This document shows, piece by piece, positions 60,610 to 64,000 of a stretch of DNA of 64,000 bases. The notes beneath the pieces are model-generated. The model did not search any database and was not told the DNA's origin. It saw only the letters and a list, made by a program, of their open reading frames with translations. Position 1 is the first letter of the stretch; each line of letters starts with the position of its first letter. Location of the stretch: assembly GCA_023213395.1 (NCBI GenBank), contig CM041465.1:185325741-185389740 (forward strand), read 5' to 3'. This DNA is from Cycas panzhihuaensis. Its lineage: Eukaryota; Cycadophyta. Position numbers and translations under genes: made by a program.

Positions 60610-61603
60610 AAAACAATGATTCCATCAAATACCTTAAGTCTCATCGAGGAACCATTTCTGAGGTCAAGATTTCGGCATCACTCTTTGCCGATAACATTCG
60701 TGGAGACATGAGTTGCCTAATAAAAGGTATGGATAATGTTATCCTAGTTTACGTTGAAAAGTTGATAGGAAGAATTCAAACGGTGACAGGTCATACAGTA
60801 ATTGGCATATATTGGAAAATATTCATGATCTCCCTCAACTCAGTTACATTTTCCACTCTCATCCTTGAGAAGATCAAAATTATAGCAGCATATCCTAGAG
60901 CGGCACTAGAAAGTTGTTTTCAAAGGAACATAAGGAGGATATCATGTCATCAGGTTCTTGCTTATCAGATTCATATCACCTTTTGATTGGTCATCCGACT
61001 ATGAAAGTCAATTAAATTGAAATAATGTTCCATGTGTGCATATCTATAATCAGGAAGTATATGCATGTGAGTATCATAAAAATACTGTTATACTTAGTTC
61101 ATGGAATTCCTTGAGCGACACGGAGAAAGCAAAGTACATCACACAGTTACAAGAACTCTACTCAATAAATCCATTCCCTCGGGGAGGATAGTGATGATGT
61201 TTCATTGCTATATTTGGATAACGATGATATTGCTAATATCTATTTTAAACAGTGATAGATGTCTTTGATGAGTACATGCGGGATCATGTGCAATTAGCCA
61301 TCATCCACCACTTGTTTAGCAGGTCAAAGGATTCTCAACTATGTATGAAGTCGAAAGAAGCAAAGCTCGAAGATCGTCAGTTCAAAGGACAGCTTCAGAA
61401 AGGACACTACAACGTTGAAGACCAAGACCATGCCCAAGACACGGTGTTCAAGACTTTTCCAAGGTCAAGGCGATGGAGATTCAAAGAAGGCAAAGTGTAT
61501 TAGAGTCTGTTGATAGCCATGTCAGTCTTGTCATGTCTATAGTCTCAAATTCATGTCAGGTGTCAATGCATGTCGAATTGTCATTTGTTCAAACATTAAA
61601 CAT
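60610..61603 (+). other. Post-gag region of the gag-only element
   Basis: Contains open pieces at 60708-60986 and 61252-61503 (83 codons, basic, MIDVFDEYMRDHVQLAIIHH...) with no recognised domain. No copia RT motif (Y-V-D-D) or integrase D-D-E block occurs. Confidence 0.5.
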
Positions 61604-61613
61604 TAAGGGGAGG

Positions 61614-61984
61614 TGTTAGAAATAATGTTTAATGTGTAATGTATGTGGGTCCTAGGATAATAAGTGATAGTCCTAAGGCCTAGGGTCAAAAGGTCATTAT
61701 AATACTATGTAAAAGGATATAAGTTTATTGGGCAAGTTTGTGGTATAATGTTACCGTCGTGACAAAGGTATTTGACCCACATGCACCACTTGGGATGTAT
61801 AGTCTCCCACCTCTTTGGTATATAAAGGTGGTTGAGGTAGTATGTAAACACATCACAGCAACAAGGCTCGCCCTGAGTCCTTGGTGCATTTGGTATGGTA
61901 ATCTATTCTCGATTATATTGTGTGATTCTCCGGATGTTGATATTGTTCTTATGGTTGAATGTTCTCCATGTTAAAATCTCAACA
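61614..61984 (+). repeat. 3' LTR of the gag-only element
   Basis: Preceded by the polypurine run TTAAGGGGAGG (61603-61613). TATATAAA lies at 61819-61826. It ends CTCAACA, followed by TCTTT. Confidence 0.95.
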
Positions 61985-61989
61985 TCTTT
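61985..61989. repeat. Target-site duplication, right copy (TCTTT)
   Basis: Perfect copy of 57023-57027. Confidence 0.93.
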
Positions 61990-62048
61990 ATGTAGTGTTT
62001 GTGACTTTTCTTCATTTTTCCAATGCTATATCAAGTGACCAAAGTTTC

Positions 62049-62049
<1 letters not shown>

Positions 62050-62104
<55 letters not shown>
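62050..62104. repeat. Compound microsatellite (TA)n(TG)n
   Basis: A short TATA run is followed by about 20 TG units. Confidence 0.97.
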
Positions 62105-62105
<1 letters not shown>

Positions 62106-62329
62106 ATGTGTTATATGCTAGGGCTATTTAACACCTACTTTTATGTGTAATTTTTAAATTTTTTTTCTATGTAATCATGCACATAATGTTAGGTGGGAAT
62201 TCCTTCAACTTCCAAATAGATAAATCAGTCATCATTGAAAACTATAGTACTTAGAGGCTCCAAATAACTAATTTGTTATAAATGAATAAGTTATGGTAGA
62301 TAGTATAGGGTAAGGTACCTATATCAAAT

Positions 62330-62500
62330 GAAAAAATTCCTATTAATTATGAAAAGAGTATCAAGGAAAAAGAGATTTTACTTTATGATCAATTAGTATG
62401 TCTATTATGGGAGCTCTAGTGGAAAATGTTAGAAAAGCTAGAAAACCTAAGGAAGCATGGAATGTTATTATATTTAAATTTAGTATTAGGATAATGCCCA
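62330..62500 (+). pseudogene. Possible copia gag scrap
   Basis: The + strand reads MSIMGALVENVRKARKPKEAW, resembling the Gag block with a K-E-A-W ending. An upstream stop interrupts it. It ends shortly before the LTR/PBS junction at 62729. Weak evidence. Confidence 0.3.
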
Positions 62501-62728
62501 CATTGGGGCCATTCCCAAATCCTTTCATCAGATAATGGCAGCATCATTTATGATGTTTATCAACACTAGGCAGTGATAGACCTTGAGTCATATGCTAATG
62601 CAATCTTAATCTTACCTATTTATTTATAGGGTCTATAGACCCTAGTGTTCATAAGCACTACCATTTCCTCTCAGATTATTTGTACTCTCTCTTTAGTCCA
62701 TTTATTTTATTCTCTTATTTTCTATATT

Positions 62729-62740
62729 TGGTATCAAAGC
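62729..62740 (+). other. PBS-like site after an LTR-like end
   Basis: TGGTATCAAAGC follows CTATATT after a T-rich stretch with a TATA-like CTATTTATTTATAG near 62618, the usual architecture of an LTR end. The LTR start is not determined. Confidence 0.45.
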
Positions 62741-63230
62741 ATTTTGGGCATTAGTTTGTTTGTTTGTACAAATCCTAAAGATTGTATTGAAAGCTAAACT
62801 TTATTTATTTTACGGTTCACATATTTGCTTATAAAATTTATCAATTACATCTATAATTATATGTCTACTATCCTTATGCATTAAATCAATAATTATTTAC
62901 TGAAAAAAATCTAATCATCCTTGGTAGCATGGTGTTAGTGTGCTTTCTTAGTGAGTAGTGTTCGCCCATTCATTGTATTTGTATCTATGATCTAAATTGC
63001 ATTTGATGTTATATTTCAAAAAAAAAAACATTAGTCTCTATTTATTTGGGTATGCAAATATTAGTCTTTTACTAGGTATTATTTATTTTTTTGGCTTTTC
63101 TACCTTTGTGGGAGGTCAAGTCTATTTATCCATTTGGGATCTACCATTGTTATTGGGTGTAATACCTAATTACATAATTATTCATACCTACACTCTCTTT
63201 ACATTTATTTTTATTATTATATTTGAGGTT
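62741..63230 (+). other. AT-rich stretch; no gene
   Basis: Non-coding; possibly leader of the element with the PBS at 62729. The 79-codon frame at 62997-63236 is hydrophobic and low complexity, not a recognised protein. Confidence 0.4.
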
Positions 63231-63231
63231 G

Positions 63232-63457
63232 TGTGACACATAGATATGTGTGATACCTCCAAGATTGACCCATAAGGGCTTTATCATTAATGGTGACATT
63301 GTAGTATAAGTATGTACATCATTCTTCATTCTAATTGAGGTTTGACCATTCTTCCATCTCTTATGACATATTTCATCTTCCTTGAACTTCATTGTTGTAT
63401 CATTCATTCACCATCATATTTCAATTCTTGTATGCATAGCATATCATTTTTCTAACA
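63232..63457 (+). repeat. Probable 5' LTR, edge uncertain
   Basis: TGTGACACATAG to TTTTTCTAACA is followed directly by a PBS. The length would be about 226 bases. The start is chosen only because it is a TG dinucleotide at a composition change. The element would extend past the window end. Confidence 0.45.
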
Positions 63458-63507
63458 TGGTATCAGAGCTTTGTATATCATTTTTCTAACATGGTATCAG
63501 AGCCCAA
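63440..63507 (+). repeat. 34-bp tandem duplication of an LTR end and PBS
   Basis: CATATCATTTTTCTAACA plus TGGTATCAGAGC occurs twice at a spacing of 34 bases, giving PBS copies at 63458-63469 and 63492-63503. Only the second continues as GAGCCC. Confidence 0.85.
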
Positions 63508-64000
63508 GGTTTGAATCCTTAAGGGCAGCATTTTAGAGCCTTTGTACATTTATTTCTTTCAAAATTTTTTAGATCCTTGTTAATTTTTTTAAGGAACCTA
63601 TATTATGCCTGATTAGTGATATATTCTTATTTATTTTCAAGATATTTGAAACAAAATTTTGTTGCATTTTTTAGGACTATTGTCATTATCTTTTGAGGTA
63701 TATTTGAGATTGTTTCATCATACTTTTCGGCCACTATTAAGGGGCTATTTTGATGTTGTTACAAGGCTATTTTAAAGTCTATTTTGGAGTATTTTTGAAT
63801 CTATTTGAAGCCTATTTTAAGTTGCTCATAGTGGATAATTCTTTATGCATGTGGTACTAAAATAATATTGCATGTAGGTTCTTTATAGTGAAGTCCATAG
63901 TTAAAAGAAATATTACTTCTTTTGTGCGTATTCCAATTACTGTATAACTATCTCCTTTGCATGTTAGTAGATAGATTGCAATAGGAATTATTGACAATAG
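63508..64000 (+). other. AT-rich leader-like sequence to the window end; no gene
   Basis: Follows the duplicated PBS. Short phrases TTTTAAAGTC/TTTTGGAGTA/TTTTAAGTT recur near 63760-63830. No coding was recognised before the window ends. Confidence 0.45.

Larger units (their letters stand above)
57028..61984 (+). mobile_element. Gag-only LTR retrotransposon (TR-GAG-like), about 5 kb
   Basis: LTRs of 370 and 371 bp (57028-57397 and 61614-61984), a 5-bp TCTTT duplication, an initiator-Met-type PBS (57398-57410) and a PPT (61604-61613) define a complete element. The LTRs differ at about 16-18 positions by eye, so it is the youngest LTR insertion here. The interior has a 2.8-kb GC-richer leader and one Gag-like coding region (60174-60609). 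About 1 kb of unassigned sequence follows. No protease, integrase or RT motif was found. This matches the TR-GAG class of non-autonomous elements, although an internal deletion of pol is also possible. Confidence 0.88.

Overview
This is a stretch of plant nuclear chromosome made almost entirely of old, nested retrotransposons, with one recognisable host gene. The evidence for a plant is the set of element types: Ty1/copia elements whose primer-binding sites match the plant initiator-Met tRNA 3' end (TGGTATCAGAGCC type), a very large Ty3/gypsy element of Tat/Ogre style, an L1-type LINE carrying both a zf-RVT and an RNase H domain, and an intron-containing LEA_3 (LEA5/SAG21-like) gene. The density of very old but structurally traceable insertions suggests a large, slowly purged genome. 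A gymnosperm would fit, but that is inference. No prokaryotic features, CRISPR arrays, rRNA or tRNA genes were seen.

Layout. Copia-1 (279-5581, + strand, TSD AATAG) is structurally complete but decayed. Positions 5587-10992 hold a minus-strand decayed copia (copia-2; gag, protease and integrase but no reverse transcriptase) and an LTR-like end. Positions 10993-46641 are one giant gypsy element, about 17.8 kb once later insertions are removed. It contains a solo LTR of the copia-1 family (16940-17559), a minus-strand non-autonomous LTR element (26312-29048) and, inside its own 3' LTR, copia-3 (31497-45982, TSD ATATT). Copia-3 is in turn split in its RNase H region by a GC-rich LINE (39215-45310, TSD AATGTAA). 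This is a gypsy > copia > LINE nest. Positions 46642-52300 hold AT-rich relic DNA with an isolated minus-strand LTR plus PBS (48832-49192) and minus-strand coding fossils (51080-51345 and 51560-51990).

Positions 52302-52852 (minus) are a two-exon LEA_3 gene with an intact reading frame of 122 codons and a CpG-retaining upstream region with ACGT-core motifs. Positions 53600-57022 are AT-rich with nothing firm. Positions 57028-61984 hold a comparatively young LTR element (LTRs about 95% alike by eye, TSD TCTTT) that encodes only a gag-like protein behind a long GC-richer leader, resembling the TR-GAG class. From 61990 to the end there are microsatellites and two further LTR/PBS junctions, one with a 34-bp duplicated PBS.

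None of the retroelements keeps intact reading frames. Premature stops in the LTR elements fall mostly where the family has Gln or Trp codons, as expected from deamination of methylated cytosine. The LINE keeps its GC content and is broken mainly by indels. I found no convincing new molecular system. The items most worth checking are the conserved LTR hairpin, the gag-only element with a possibly captured leader, the unidentified coding fossil near 51.8 kb, and the LEA gene. Edges described as by eye were not computed.
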